Of a stretch of DNA of 64,000 nt, positions 11,958-22,059 are shown one piece after another. Positions within the stretch are counted from its first letter, which is position 1. The number at the start of each line of letters is the position of its first letter. Position numbers and translations under genes: made by a program. The notes under the pieces were generated by a model that searched no databases, had not been told where the DNA came from, and worked only from the letters and a program-made list of their open reading frames with translations. Source of the DNA: Mrakia gelida (Eukaryota; Basidiomycota; Tremellomycetes; Cystofilobasidiales; Mrakiaceae); the NCBI GenBank assembly GCA_024345305.1, contig BRON01000009.1, positions 930,001-994,000 on the forward strand, written 5' to 3'.

Positions 11958-13413
11958 ATGGCTTTCGTTCAACCCTTCCCTCTCTCGAGGAACCCTACGG
12001 CGGCTCCCCTCCTCAAGGCTGGGCCCAAGGCTCCCGTTTCTCCGGTAAGTAGAGCTTCTCAAGGGAAGTGAGGGAAGGCGAGTTGAGCTCGTCCTGGTTT
12101 GCTGACCAAGTCCTCCTTCCCTCTCCTTCGTTCCACCCTTCCCTCTCCCATCTTCCTTCTATCCCATCGCTTTTTCTCCCTCGTTGCACTCGTACTCAGA
12201 TCACTGGTCCAGACCTAGCAGTCCACCTCTCGTGCCCGGAGTGCGCGCCTCTCAAGCCGGAGATCGTCGAGGAGTTTGGATCGGGAGACTTGGTGTGTGG
12301 AGGGTGTGGTTTGGTGCTTGGAGATAAGATCGTTGATACTAGGAGTGAATGGAGGGTGAGTGCAACCTTTTCATCTCCTTTCGTCGTGTTTTGTGTCGAG
12401 AAGCAACGTCGGGAAGGTGAGCTCGTCGCTGACTCGCGTCGCCTTCTCCCTTCTTTCAGACCTTCGCCAACGACGAAGGAGACGACCCTTCCCGAGTCGG
12501 AGCAGCCAACAACCCACTCGACGGTCCCGAGTCGTTCGAAACCGGTATCTCGTTCCGAGACGGAAACACTGGACTCTCTCGCGAGCTTCAACGAGCCTCC
12601 CACAAAGCCTTCACCAAGACCGAGAAGACGCTCGCCAACGCCTACTCCGAGATCGCCGCCGTCTGCGACAAGGTCTCGCTCGGAAAGCAGATCACCGATA
12701 CGGCCAAGCAGCTCTACAAGCGAGCAACGGAGGAAGGAGTTCTCAAGGGGAAACCTCAGGACGCCATCATCGCCGCTTGCATCTTCATCGCTTGCAGGCT
12801 GGCCAAGTCGCCGAGGACCTTCAAGGAGATCTGTACGCTCACCCAGGTCCCCAAGAAGATCCTAGCCGCGTGCTACAGGCAGCTGGAACGAGCGTTCGAC
12901 GAGGTCAAGGCCAACGGAGGACAGTCGATCGGATCTCCCTCGTCCAACCCTACCTCCCTCCCTCCTCCTCTCGACCCTTCCCTCAACAACAACACCCCTT
13001 CCCAACCCCTCCCTTCCACCATCGCTCCAGGAATCTCGGACGCCGCGTTCGAACACGCGAGGAACGAATCGGAAACCCGAGTCATCTCCCAGATGCTCCC
13101 TCGATTCATCTCCAACCTCGGGTTCTCGGTCGTCCCTGGTTTCCAGTCCGCCTGCATCCACGTCCTCATCGCCGGAAAGGCTCTCGGTCTCATCGACGGT
13201 CGATCCCCGCTCACCGTCGTCGGAAGCTTGCTCTACTTCATGTGCCATCTCTGGGGAGTGCCCAAGACGGCGAAGCAGATCTGTCAGGTGGTGGACACGA
13301 CGGAGGGGACGATCCGAGGGAGGTACAAGGTGTTGGTGGAGAAGAAGGACTTCTTGATCAAGAGGGAGTGGTTGGAGAGTGGGAAGGCCAAGTTGGAGAG
13401 GTTGCCTCACTAG
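11958..13413 (+). CDS. SUA7: transcription initiation factor IIB (TFIIB)
   Basis: Three exons (11958-12044, 12200-12355, 12460-13413) give 398 residues. The N-terminal zinc ribbon has LSCPEC and [11 protein letters not shown] as its two CxxC pairs. It is followed by the B-finger/linker (DTRSEWR, then [14 protein letters not shown]) that reaches the RNA polymerase II active site. Two cyclin-like repeats follow: repeat 1 with [16 protein letters not shown] and [20 protein letters not shown], repeat 2 with [24 protein letters not shown] sequence and [20 protein letters not shown] Pro/Ser/Asn-rich insert of about 40 residues separates the repeats, longer than usual. It acts in the nucleus, bridging TBP on promoter DNA and RNA polymerase II. 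The start is well supported: short exon 1 ends just before the zinc ribbon, with donor GTAAGT. Confidence 0.96.
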
Positions 13414-14021
13414 TTTAGTCTAGTCTAGCCTTGTTTTCGAGGAGAGGACTTCGTCGCGTCGCTTTCGTTTTGCTTTTTTGTTTCGTCTTCCTTTTCTTTC
13501 CTTCTTTCTCTCTCGCTTTTCATCCTCTTGCTACCCCTCTCCATCCCTCTCTCTCTCTTGCTTTACTCGCTTCGCTCTCACCCACTATGTACCAGTCCCC
13601 ACCCCTAGACCTTCCTCTCTTTGAAGATATCGCTCTTACCCACTTCACGATTGATCCCTTTTTTGTACTTTTACGACGGCCTTCCTCGAACGAAAGGAAC
13701 GATCAAAGAGAACGAGTTCGGGGGGTGGTGTAGATTTTGGAAAGCGTAAACGGGTAGGCAAAGGTGAGTGAGAAAAGCAAAGATCAAACGAGAGAACGAG
13801 CGAAAGCGACAAGCGAGAGAGGAGAACGAACAAGACCTGCGGGTGTAGGAGTGGGGATGAGCGTGCGTGTTTTTGGAGAGAGAGAGTGTGAGAGAAAGGG
13901 AGAAGTGCGAGGGAGAGAAACGACATGCTAGGTAGAGAAAGAAAAGGGAAGAAAGCAAGCCGAGAAGAAGCAAGGACGTAAAAGGAGAGGTGAACGAGGA
14001 GGACGAGGACAAGCGAGCGAG
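13414..14021. other. convergent 3' region, TFIIB / MAP kinase kinase
   Basis: About 600 bp between two stop codons, with T- and C-rich tracts on the plus strand near 13440-13560 and purine-rich sequence beyond 13740. It is expected to hold both 3' UTRs. No gene is seen. Confidence 0.5.
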
Positions 14022-16376
14022 CTAGAGAGCCTTCGCCCAAGCCTCGAGGTCGATAGGCTTCGTTTTGATCTCCTCCATCCAGGGAGTCACCTAAAACGAA
14101 GGAAAGAAGAGGAACGGCGTCAGTCAAAGAGCTCGAAGAACGAACGAGAACGAAAGCCGAGACGCGTCTCGAACGAAGCCAATCGAAACTCACCAGCAAC
14201 TCCCCAGGACTAGGCCTCTCATTGGGATCCTTCCTCAAGCAATCATCCACGAACTTCCCTTGCATTGTCTCGTCTCCCCAAGGCTCTCCCAACTTGGGCG
14301 CTGGCTCGTTGACGATGTGTTGCAGCAGATCCAAGATCGACATGGTCATGCCTCCTCCTCCGAGCGAAACTCCCTGGGACTTGCGCTTGTCCTTCTTGTC
14401 GGTTGCGAGGGAGGAAGACTTGGGAGTTCGACGAGGTGGGAGAGGTGCAGGGTCGCCGGATTGGTGGGAGTGGATGGTCGAGTCTTCGGGTTCAGAGAGG
14501 TCCGAGTCGGCGTCGGAATCTGAGGGAGACGAGAGGGGTGGAGGTCAGACGAGGCAAGGAGGTACGTGGAGAACGAGAGGATCAAGTGTGGAGGCAGGAA
14601 GGAGGGAGGGAGCAGAGACGAACCTGAGAAGGGGAATCGTCCGAGGGCGAGCTCGATCAACGAGATCCCAAGCGACCAGACGTCCGACTTGACGGTGTAG
14701 GGAGCTCCTTGGATCCGCTCAGGCTGGTATAGGCAACGGGGAGCGAGAAGCATCAGAAGGTGTCGCTCGACGTCGAGGTGAAGAGTGAAGCGTCGGACTC
14801 ACGCTCATGTAGGTGCTCGTTCCAACGAAGGTGTTCGCAATCGAGTTGATGAGCTCTCCCGAGACTCCGAAGTCGCAGAGCTTGATATCTCCATGAGAGT
14901 TGACGAGGATGTTGGAAGGCTTGACATCTGTGAAGATAAGGGGAAGAGAAAAAGAAAGGAAGGAGGAAGGAGAGTCAGCCCTTGAGAGGATCGACGCGTC
15001 TCGGCGAGCGACGAACGAGGGAGATGGCAAGGACAAAAGCTCACCTCGATGGATGATTCGATGAACGTCGTAGAGGTAGGTGAGACCTTCGAGGACAGCC
15101 AACGAGATCTTGCCGACGATGTCGATGTCGATGGGTCCGTGCTCTCGGTAGATGTTGTCGAGCGATCTGTTCCGTTGGTTTCAAGCGAGGCGGAGAGAGG
15201 AGGGAGCGACGGGAAGAGTGGGGAAGGGAAGCGAAGGTGAAGGGAAGAGGGAAAGGAAAGAAGACGTAGGGAAGGGAGAGTCAGCAATCAATCAGATTCA
15301 AAAGGGCTTCAATCCATCGTGGGGAAGGAGGCCGAAGGAGAACAACGACGAGGAGAGGGAAGGGAAGGAGAGGAGGGAGAAACCAAGCTCACCCTCGGTC
15401 CATGTGTTCCATGCAGATGCAGATGTGAGGATCCGCCATGAAGGCTCCGTAGAAGCTGACGATGTAGACGGACGAGCAGTCGTGCATGATCTGAAGTTCT
15501 CGAAGGATTTGTTTTCGAACTGAGGGTTTGGCGTCGATGAGGACGAGCTGAAGGGAGAACAAGGTGAAAGGGAACAACGAACGACGAGTCAGCTTGTGCA
15601 CTCCTTCCTAGACCTCGCCTGCTCGTTGAAGCAGCATAGGTCGACTCGCTCGAGGGTTCCACAGAGTGGGGAAGGAAAGAGAGAGGAATCAAGCTCACCT
15701 TCCTCGCCATATACAGCCCGCTGGGAACATGAAGCACCTTCGCTACCGTTCCTCCATTCCCACTTCCCAGCTCTCCCACGACCTTGAGATCCTCCGTCTT
15801 GAGATCCGTCTTGGTCTTGCCATTTCCACCTCCGAGATCCATGTTGATGAGCTGCTCTGAGAGCTTCTGCTGGTACGAGACTCTCGGCGGAGGGGTCGCT
15901 CTCGGGGAGGAGGAGGTCGAGGAGGAGTGGGCGTGTCCGTTGAGGTGATCCTTCTTTGAGCGAGTTCCGTTCCCTGAGGACGATCCTGGAGTGGGAGCTG
16001 GTCGAGTAGGGATCGATTTGGAGATGTCCAAACCTGCGGGCTTCTTTCGAGAGATTCCTGAGGCTTTCCCGATGCTGGCTGCTGGCGTCGAGGAGGAGGA
16101 AGGAGGAGCGGGAGATGAGCTGGTGCTGAGCGATCGAGAGGAGGACGACGTTCGCTCTCTCGTGCGAGGAGGAAGGGGAGCGGGGTGAGGATGCTGAAGG
16201 TGTTGGTGCTGAGGGAGAGGGACGGAGGGAGCTGGGTGGTGATGATCGTTGGCGATGAGGATAGGAGGAGCGTCCTCGTCTTCGGGGGGAGGAGGAGCGA
16301 GAGCTTCAGCCGTCAGCTGGAGAGCTTTAGGGTTACGCTTCTTCTTGGGAGGGATGAGGCCTGGGAAGGTAGACAT
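14022..16376 (-). CDS. MAP kinase kinase, STE7/Fuz7/Byr1 type (pheromone pathway class)
   Basis: ATG at 16376-16374, TAG at 14024-14022, several exons. The N-terminal 170 or so residues are Ser/Pro/His-rich and disordered. The kinase domain starts with [14 protein letters not shown] (P-loop) and the Lys of YMARK. The catalytic loop is [14 protein letters not shown], split by an intron after HR. The Mg loop is [11 protein letters not shown], and the activation segment [14 protein letters not shown] carries Ser and Thr at the two sites phosphorylated by a MAPKKK. SPERIQG and [19 protein letters not shown] follow, typical of the STE7/MEK1 class. A Ser/Asp/Pro-rich insert of roughly 60 residues sits after GRFPFSGSS, in the place of the MEK proline-rich insert. 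The C-terminus is [18 protein letters not shown]. In smuts and other basidiomycetes this class relays pheromone and mating/filamentation signals; assignment to that pathway here is by homology. Confidence 0.9.
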
Positions 16377-17577
16377 CTTGAGGGGAGACGAGAGTTGAAG
16401 TTTGGGCGGTGGTGGTTTGAGGGAGGGAGGTGAGGAGGCGAAGGAAAGAAGGAGGGCGGAGGTGAAAGGGGGGGGGAGGAGGAAGGTCGAGATGGATCGC
16501 TGGTCGTTCGAGACAAAGGGAACGGGGACCAGAGAGAGGAAAAGGAGATTAATATACGTCTAGAAGAGAGAGGAAGATCTCGGGCTACTCACGACGACGA
16601 GTTCGAGGGTTGAACGTGAAAAAGGGAAGAGATGGAGACGATGACCGTTGGGAGGGGGAGGAAGTCGACTCCTGAGCGAGGCTGAACTCGCAAGGGGCCC
16701 ACTTTCGGTTGTTTCAGCAACCGAAGCAGAAAATCTTCGTTCGATGTACATTTCCTAAAGACTTTCGGATGAAGGTGCACTCGAAGTATATATTGGAAGG
16801 GCGCGGAGGGAGGAGGAGGAGTTCGAAGGGAGAGAGACGCGCGACCAAACAAAACGGCTGTTCCTCCTCTTCGAAAGTTTCTTCGCCTTGAGGGAGCAGA
16901 TCTCAGCATTTTTCTTTTTTCTTTTTGACCGCAGGACCAAAGGGAGGACTCGAGCTAAGTCTCAGTCGACGAGTGACGTCCGAAAGCGAGCTGAGTCGAG
17001 CCTCGACCTGCTCGACGCGACGCTTCTTCTTTTCTCTCCCAGCCGGCGGCTGAAAGAGTAGAGATTATGTCAACGAAAGCTCCCTACATATCTGGCTTGG
17101 TATCTTAGAAATTTTCTCCCGTTCGAGAAAAGACTGAGCAAAGCGTCGATCATCCGTTTGTAACTTGCTCGTCCTTTCCCTTTCATCTCATGATCTGAGA
17201 GTCCTGAGCTCGATTTACCCTATGAGCACAGAGAACTGATCCAGATTAGATGCTCCTAGCCATTCGAGAGTCGAATATCCCATATCTCAGCTGATCAACG
17301 CGTCCAACTCGACGAGGCAAGTCCGCGACGCGACGCGTCGAAGTGTCCATTTTCTCTCGCGACTCGTCTCTTCTCCATCGAGCAACCAGTCCATCTCCGT
17401 TTACTAGACACTCCATCGATCTCTGTATGTTCTCGCTGATTCCAAAGTCGATACGCGCAGTCCCTTCGATGAAGTGAGCAGCGACGTCGACTTCAACTTC
17501 CCACTCCCCCCTCGTTTCTCTTGTCCCACCCAACCACGACCTTCTCCCCTCCCCCCTTCCTTCCTCGAGCTTCAGCC
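16377..17577. promoter_or_regulatory. divergent intergenic region, MAPKK / family X copy 1
   Basis: About 1.2 kb between divergent starts. A TATA-like TATATATTGG lies at about 16787. The sequence just left of X copy 1 matches the upstream sequence of X copies 2 and 3: a splice acceptor-like GATACGCGCAG at about 17452-17462, followed by CAGCGACGTCGACTTCAACT at 17481-17500. That suggests a shared 5' UTR with an intron. Two ACGCGT sites lie near 17299 and 17334. Confidence 0.5.
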
Positions 17578-18600
17578 ATGTTCAAAGCTCTCTCCCCTCT
17601 TCGTCGAATGGCTCTTCCTCTCCTCGGTCGACAACCAGCTCGACTCCTCGCCCTCAACACGGATCGCGTCGTCGCTCTCCCTTTCGCCAGGTCGCTCTCG
17701 ACGACGACGACGTTGAGCTTTTTTTACAACACCGAAGTGAGTCCCTTCCCTTCCCACCTCTTCTCCCTTTCGCTCTCTTTCTGACCCGAAATCTCGTTCT
17801 CTAAACCAGCTTCCAAAGGGAGAGAAGTGGGTAGCATTCCTCGAAAACTACGCACTCGAACATGCTCTGGAACAGCTCCCCAAGGAAGAGAAGTGGTTGG
17901 AAGATCTTGAACGGCGCGCACTCAAGGTAGCGGAGGAGGAACGGAAGTCTAAGTTGAAGTTTGAGGTGAGCCCATACATACTTCACCTCTTTTCTTCTCC
18001 TCAAGCTCCGGAAATACTGACCCTGACCCTCGACCCCCCTCCCCGCCTCGTTTCTTTTTTTCCTTTTCCTGTTTTTGCTTTTCGCATGTTAGGACTTTCC
18101 CGAGCACGCGAACTGGCTGCTACCTGGCTACAAGACTATGTCCCACCTCGAAGCTCGACAGCAGTATTTGAACGTGGAGGTCCGCTACTCCGACTCTTGG
18201 CTTGAGGAAGGGGAAATTTCGCCCCTTCGCGACCCCAAGAGGAACGAGGCCCGTCGTCAAGCCGAGGACGCGATGTTTTGGGGGGACGTTGGGGGTATGT
18301 GTCTATGGCTTTGGTACCACCAATCTGGCCACAACACGGAGTTCAAGGACGTGAGCTTGGAGGATGACGAGAAGTCTAGAGTGGCCTGGGAGGAGTGGGT
18401 GAAGGTGATCGAGGCTTGGAAGGAAAAGGGGGGGAGACGAGGCGTGGGTGCAGAACTGGGAGGGCAAGAAGGAGATGTACGACGCTCTGATGGTGGATCA
18501 AGCGAGGTGGAGTTTAGTTCACGACTACGAGTTATACGAGTTAGACACCTACGAGGGCGAGGTGGAGGAAGCACAGAAGAAGTTGGAGGAGCAGAAGTGA
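17578..18600 (+). pseudogene. family X copy 1: unrecognised mitochondrial-leader protein, one-base frameshift
   Basis: Exons 17578-17736, 17810-17965 and 18093-18600. The protein starts FKALSPLRRMALPLLGRQP, rich in Arg/Leu/Ser without acids, which looks like a mitochondrial presequence. Then comes a repeated motif (LPKGEKWVAFLE, then LPKEEKWLEDLE), a conserved block (DFPEHANWLLPGYKTMSHLE), DPKRNEARRQAEDAM, and a Trp-rich block (EKSRVAWEEWVKVIEAWK). After that the frame breaks. A run of seven G at 18428-18434 puts the rest out of frame; with six G the reading continues through DEAWVQNWEGKKEMYDALM to a TGA at 18598-18600, matching the other copies. I know no domain for this family. The third exon is 508 nt, one more than needed. 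It could be a real lesion or a homopolymer sequencing error. Confidence 0.7.
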
Positions 18601-18787
18601 GGGAGCGGCGTTCGTTTTCGTCTCGTTTACGTTTTTTCTTTCTTCTTCTTCCCTAGTCCAACCTCTGCCGTCATCTTTGTACATACGACCGCTCTCTCCT
18701 CTCTTACTGGGTATCCTCACATCGCTACTTTCGCTCAGTTGAATCCTCGCTCAACGAAAGCATTTCGCGACGCGTCGTCGAGTTTTC

Positions 18788-18823
<36 letters not shown>

Positions 18824-19355
18824 TCCCTCCTTGGCCTCTTCCCGTCTTCTCCAACCTCTCATTCACCTCAGCACCTTTCCCCAAACAAGCGAGCCAAGAA
18901 GAGAGAGAGAGAGACCATGCAGATCCACGTTTAAAAAAGAGAGACAGAGCGGACAGACGAAGAAAAGGAGAAGCGAGAACAAAGGACGAGCAGAGAAAAA
19001 CCAGAGAGCAAAAGGAGGAGCGCGAACGTAAGAAGTAAGTAAACACCCAGAAAGAGAAGAAGACGAAGTTTATAAACAAGGGAAAATGCAAGGGAGGAAA
19101 GCGAAGCGAAGAGTGAAGCGAAGGTGTATGTGTGCAAACGGAGGAGGGATTTGGCCCAAAAAAGAGAGAGACGAAGCGAAACGAGGGCGAAGTGGGCAAG
19201 TGTGCAAAAGAATGAAGAGAAAGAAAGAAACAGAGGGGTGAAGTGAAGAGGGAGAGGGAGGGAAGAGAGGGAGAGACGCGAGAGTTCAGAGGAGAGTGTA
19301 GAGAGAGGGAAAAGAAACGATGCGATGCGATGAGGTAGGTGTGGTGGTGTTGAAT
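18601..19355. other. convergent 3' region with (TC)n and a long purine-rich tract
   Basis: About 750 bp between two stop codons. It holds a (CT/TC)n microsatellite at about 18793-18821. A plus-strand purine-dominated tract runs from about 18895 to 19320 with GAGAGA runs. Open frames here are low-complexity and not gene-like. Confidence 0.6.
18793..18821. repeat. (CT)n microsatellite
   Basis: About 14 CT units in the convergent region downstream of family X copy 1. Confidence 0.85.
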
Positions 19356-22059
19356 CTAATCCTCGAGAGCGAGGTGGGTCCTAGCCCAGTCCCTCGCGAA
19401 GGTGGACGCCTTGAGGAACTTCTTGGACGCGTACTTCTTGGAGACGTACTGCTGCTCGAACTCGGGTTGAGCGAGCTGCTCGATGAGGAACTCGGCTCCG
19501 GGGATGAGTTGAGCCTCGGTGAAGGAGGAGTAGAAGACGAAGGATTCGTTCTGATATGCGACGAAGGGGAACAAGGCGAAAGAAGAGTCAGCGACGGGTG
19601 AGGGAGGACGACGGCGTCGGGAGGGCGAGCGAAGCTCAAGGCGAGGGAGGAGAGGGGAGGAAACGGAGGATCGAGCTACTCACCCAGGTCTTTCCGAGCA
19701 TCCTGTTGGCGAGGAACATTCCGATGGCGGCGATCATGGAGGGCTTGGCTCGGAGGAATCGGTGGTCGAGGAGGGTGGCCTCGATGAGGAACTTGGAGAG
19801 GGTTCGGGTTTGGATGTCGTAGTCGTCGGCCTTGGAGATTCGTCGCATCCACGAGTAAGGGGAGCAGTAGGAGGAGACGTTGAAGTCGAGGGTCTAAAGG
19901 GAGAGAGTGAAGAAGGAGGGGACGGGAAGAGCAGGAGGTCAGCGAAAGGGAGATGGACGACGCACGACGAGAGCTCGAGAAGGGTAGGAAGTCGACGAAC
20001 CTGGAGCACGATTCGCTCTCCCTTGAGGATCTCGTCCTTGGTGTAACCGTTCTCGGTCATGTAGACGAACTCGTCGACGCTGGAAAGGAGCGAAGGAAAG
20101 GCGAACGAGGAAAGTCAGCCAACGCGTCTTTCTCGTTCCACATCGACTTGAATCGAGGCCAAGACCCGTCGTCGTCGACCGAGCACGAAGCGAAGATGCG
20201 AAACTCACGAAGGAGCGAGGATCTCCTCGTACTTGGCGGCGATGAACATGGCGGTGACTCCGACGAGCTGAAGCTTGACGAGGGAGACGACTCGAACCGA
20301 GAGGAATCGGTCGACGATGTTGACGGCGATCCAGAGCGTCTCGGGGAGCATGTGGTACCGAAGGTGGACTTGGAGGAGCCAGTCGATCAGGGTTGTTCGC
20401 ATGGACCTGGGAGAGATGGGGGAAGAGAGGGAGGAAGGGAGTTAGAGACGTGACGAGGAGGAGTGGAGGTGGGAACGAGGCGAAGGGCGAGCGTGAGGTT
20501 TTCGAAGGGAGAAGATGGGACGAACCACTCGATTTCGGTTTGAGACTCCATGTACCGAGGGTTAGGCATCGTCTTGAGCTGCAGAGAGCGAAGAAAAAAG
20601 AAGAGAAGAAAGTCAGCTCATCGTCGAAAGGTCAAAAAACAACAACAGGAGGGCACGCGTGACAGCTCGACGGCGACGCCGCTTTTGTCCCTTTTCCTTC
20701 TCTCCTCCCAGCCTGAAGAGGGCAGATGACTCACCTCCAGCTCCTCCATGTAAGCAAAGATATCCTCCGCGTACTCCGCTACCATCGTCGTATCCCAAAG
20801 ATCCACTTCGTCCTGGAAGTTATCCCGCACTTCACCCAAAACCGCCTCGACCTCCTCCTGGTCCTCCTGCCCGAGCTTCACCCAATCCTCAGGGTCGTCC
20901 ACCTCCTCGTCCTCATCCTCGCTGTAGAACCCTTCCCCTCCATCCTCGTCGAACACTCCCCGAGAGATCTCGTCGACGTGATGCTCGTGTTGTTGACGAA
21001 GAGCCTCCTCGTCGTCGACGTCGCCGTCGAGCGGACCCGCCATCTCGGTGTCCTCGTCGGAAGGGTAGAACTCATCCAGTTCCACGAGAGGAGCCGAGTC
21101 GAGTTGGATGATGGGTTTGGTAGGGAAGGAGGAGGGAGGAGCTTGCCGAGAGGAGGAGGTGTGGTTGGCGAGGGAAGAAGAGGAGGAGGAGGTGGATGTT
21201 GGGTGGGAGGAGGAGGCTTGACGGTGGGTTTGTTCGAGAACGGTGCCAGAGGAGTTGGTTTTGGAGATTGGTGGACGAGGTCGTGCTGATACGGCGTTGA
21301 CGAGAGTGGAAGAGGCGGAGGTGGAGGTGGTGATGGTTGCTGAACGAGGACGTTGAGCGGTTGAAGGTTTGGAAGCGCCGTCCTTGCCTCCCTTCGAACC
21401 GTCGTTGGTTGAAGATCCATCCTGAAAAGACGAGAGCAGCAAAAGTGAGAAGAAGCAAAGAGTGGGTGGGAGTCAGTATAGAGTACCCTCGAAGGGAAGT
21501 ACAGATGTTGGGAGGTGGGGAGGTCGTCATCGAACAAGCCATCTTCTCGTTCGCAAAACAACAAGTCGCTCCCTCCCTTCCCTCCCTTCCTTTCTCGAGG
21601 CAAGAACTCACCTTGATCTTATTGCTGACATCCCCGAAAGCACTACGCTTGACGCCAGCAGCTACCATCTTGGCTCCAGCAGCCGCTCCTAGGGATCCTG
21701 CCTTTGTTGTGCGAGGGAGGACACCTTGAACGTTGTCCTTTGAGACGACTCCTGAGGTCGAGGATGGTTTCCGAGAGTGAGTCGTAGTGGAGGGAGCGTT
21801 CTCGTCGGAAGTCTTGGACCGCACGATTGGGCGACGGGAGGTAGGTACCTTGATGATGGAAGGAAGGAAGGTGAAGAAAAGGGAGGGAGGGAGAGGAGGG
21901 GAGTGTCAGCTTTGTCGTGTTGAGGGGAGATCTACTCGTCAACAACCGGTCTTTTTCAACTCCCTCCCTCCTTCGCTTCTCCTAAGCTCTCGAGACCCAA
22001 TCCAAGCCCAGAAAGTAGGTAGAAAGGGGAAGAGGGAAGCGGGTACTCACTCGTTGCAT
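19356..22059 (-). CDS. B-type mitotic cyclin
   Basis: The first coding exon is only nine bases (ATG CAA CGA, 22059-22051), followed by an intron and an exon starting VPTSRRPIVRS. The N-terminal part has RSAFGDVSN, a destruction-box-like motif (RxxLxxxxN form with Phe for Leu), which would target it to the anaphase-promoting complex. A long Ser/Thr-rich and then acidic region (DEDEEVDDPEDW) follows. The cyclin box begins at PRYMESQTEIEW and SMRTTLIDWLLQVHLRY, then LWIAVNIVDRFLS, LVGVTAMFIAAKYEEI and the second fold (DEFVYMTENGYTKDEIL, NVSSYCSPYSWMRRIS). It ends RTHLALED. It binds and activates the mitotic CDK. At least six introns interrupt it. The B-cyclin call is firm; whether it is the G2/M or the S-phase paralogue is not clear. 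Confidence 0.92.

Noticed and set aside
18348..18376. GTGAGC...CTAG in family X copy 1 as a 29-nt intron
   Set aside because: It is far shorter than any other intron here and the sequence is coding in copy 3, so the frame difference in copy 2 is better explained by a one-base deletion.
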